Assembly: GCA_001570385.1 (NCBI GenBank)
Contig: BBYL01000018.1
Coordinates: 62,001 to 126,000, forward strand
Length of the DNA: 64,000 bases
Direction of reading: 5' to 3'
Source: Microtetraspora glauca
Lineage (GTDB): Bacteria > Actinomycetota > Actinomycetes > Streptosporangiales > Streptosporangiaceae
Shown here: positions 63,188-64,000 of the stretch, one piece after another
How positions within the stretch are numbered: the stretch's first letter is position 1
Layout: every line of letters begins with the position of its first letter
Made by a program: the position numbers and the translations under genes
The notes under the pieces: model-generated
The model's input: the letters and a program-made list of their open reading frames with translations, nothing else
What the model was told of the DNA's origin: nothing
Databases searched by the model: none

Positions 63188-63214
63188 TGTCAAAACCGCG
63201 TCGCCCGCCACGAC
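63188..63214 (+). promoter_or_regulatory. Possible ECF-sigma promoter
   Basis: TGTCAAA, 16 bp, then CGAC resembles ECF-type promoters. It lies about 65 bp before the DGPF gene, which is co-transcribed with an ECF sigma factor. Autoregulation would be expected for this sigma group. The match is weak. Confidence 0.3.
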
Positions 63215-63279
63215 TCATCTATGAGGGCGCCCATCGGGGGCACCACGGATGTCGTACGAACGACAGCGAGGAGAACGAC

Positions 63280-63648
63280 GTGCAGTTCCTGTTGATCATG
63301 CATATGAACCCGCAGATCTGGGACGCGCTGACCGAGGAGGAGCGCCAGGACGTGATGAACGGCCACGGCGGATTCATCAAGACGATCCAGGAGTCCGGCG
63401 AGATGATCGGCACCCAGGCGCTGGCCGACCCGTCCACCAGCGCGGTCGTCCGCGTCCGCGACGGGAACCCGGCCGTGACCGACGGGCCGTACCTGGAGGC
63501 CAAGGAGTACCTCGCCGGCTTCTACCTGGTCGACTGCGAGAGCAGGGAACGGGCGATCGAGTTGGCCGCCATGATCCCGGACGCCGCGGTTCCCGGTATG
63601 GGCATCGAGGTGCGGCCGGTCATGTTCTCGGCCGGAATGGAAATGTGA
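63280..63648 (+). CDS. YCII/DGPF-domain protein
   Basis: A 122-aa small alpha/beta protein of the YCII-related DGPF family. The signature VTDGPYLEAKEYLAGFYLVD (about residues 67-86) and the N-terminal VQFLLIMHMNP are typical. GTG 63280 has GAGGAG 6 bases upstream. DGPF genes are nearly always paired with ECF42-type sigma genes, as here (4-bp GTGA overlap). The function is unknown; a sensor or partner of the sigma factor has been suggested for the family. Confidence 0.92.
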   Translation: MQFLLIMHMNPQIWDALTEEERQDVMNGHGGFIKTIQESGEMIGTQALADPSTSAVVRVRDGNPAVTDGPYLEAKEYLAGFYLVDCESRERAIELAAMIPDAAVPGMGIEVRPVMFSAGMEM

Positions 63649-64000
63649 CGACGACAACGGAGATCGAGGACCTGCTGCGCGAGCTGGCGCCGCGGGTCCT
63701 CGGCCTGCTCGTCCGCAGGTACGGCCAGTTCGAGACCTGTGAGGACGCCGTCCAGGAGGCGCTGCTCGCCGCGTCGCTGCAGTGGCCGGTCGAGGGGGTG
63801 CCCCGCAACGCCCAGGCCTGGATGACCACCGTCGCCGGGCGCCGGGTGATCGACCAGATGCGCGGAGACCAGGCGCGGCGCGACAGGGAGGCCGCCGTGG
63901 CCGCCCGCACGCCGTACGACGAGCATCTCGCGCCGGGACCGGAGGAGGAGCGGCCGCCGGGCGGGGACGACACGCTGACCCTGCTGTTCCTGTGCTGCCA
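63645..64000 (+). CDS. ECF RNA polymerase sigma factor, partial (ECF42-like)
   Basis: An open frame from GTG 63645 to the window end (118 residues seen). Region 2 is recognisable in CEDAVQEALLAASLQWP, WMTTVAGRRVIDQMR and RRDREAA. LTLLFLCC at the end matches the start of the long C-terminal extension of the SigJ-like/ECF42 group. The start overlaps the DGPF stop, so the two are coupled. The C-terminal region 4 and TPR-like extension lie beyond the window. Confidence 0.9.
   Translation, partial: MTTTTEIEDLLRELAPRVLGLLVRRYGQFETCEDAVQEALLAASLQWPVEGVPRNAQAWMTTVAGRRVIDQMRGDQARRDREAAVAARTPYDEHLAPGPEEERPPGGDDTLTLLFLCC

Larger units (their letters stand above)
62937..63279. other. 343-bp non-coding region between MFS and DGPF genes
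   Basis: Divergent promoters for the MFS pump and the DGPF/sigma unit must lie here. I see a 12-bp tandem repeat (63103-63162) and a possible ECF-type promoter (63188-63214). No credible gene is present; the open frames are repeat-driven. Confidence 0.6.

Overview
The window is a single contiguous piece of a high-GC actinomycete chromosome. Gene content suggests Streptosporangiales (Streptosporangium, Nonomuraea or Microbispora-like), but this is inference. It rests on high GC, frequent GTG starts, tightly overlapping operons, a SARP/NB-ARC/TPR regulator, a DUF574-type methyltransferase, an ESX-type polymorphic toxin locus, PanD, and sugar ABC transporters without their own ATPase. I see no rRNA, tRNA, CRISPR array, IS element or replication origin. 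The last gene runs off the right edge.

Layout. (1) 1-13.0 kb is a catabolic island: hydantoinase/oxoprolinase-type HyuB and HyuA, an IclR regulator, a two-subunit class III extradiol dioxygenase (one subunit has the metal ligands, the other has lost them), an NCS1 permease, a signal-less AA10 LPMO, a second IclR regulator, and the meta-cleavage lower pathway (hydratase, acetylating acetaldehyde dehydrogenase, 4-hydroxy-2-oxovalerate aldolase). Both IclR genes sit beside palindromes built as half-site, 5 bp, half-site. (2) 13.0-21.7 kb holds a PP2C phosphatase, an MFS transporter, a universal stress protein, a tctCBA tripartite tricarboxylate transporter and a divergent CitAB-like two-component system. 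(3) 21.7-28.0 kb is a sugar module: class II aldolase, PfkB sugar-phosphate kinase, DeoR regulator and a CUT1 ABC transporter. An exact 11-mer is shared by its two control regions, and three DasR-like sites precede the transporter. (4) 28-39 kb holds panD, an M23 peptidase, an AfsR-like regulator, a P2-type ATPase, a molybdopterin oxidoreductase with TetR, a methyltransferase and a D-Ala-D-Ala carboxypeptidase. (5) 39.4-45.7 kb is a copper island: three CopZ-type chaperones, CsoR, an MFS pump, a His-rich exported protein and CopA, with several CsoR-type operators.

(6) 45.8-51.6 kb is the most interesting part. A DraG-type ADP-ribosylglycohydrolase is divergent from a YbaB-like / WXG100-like / 977-aa toxin / small-protein operon. 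The toxin C-terminus looks like an ADP-ribosyltransferase fold. This is a candidate toxin and reversal-immunity pair, analogous to Tre1/Tri1 but with ESX-type rather than type VI delivery. A frameshifted WXG100 relic follows. (7) 51.3-64 kb holds a second CsoR-family regulator with perfect operators and a zinc alcohol dehydrogenase, TetR with tandem operators and a HelD/HelR-like helicase, a NUDIX hydrolase, a secreted M9 collagenase, an RsbW-like ATPase, a LysR regulator, an MFS pump, and a DGPF protein with an ECF sigma factor (partial).

Short 11-12 bp tandem repeats recur at five separate places and are reported individually.
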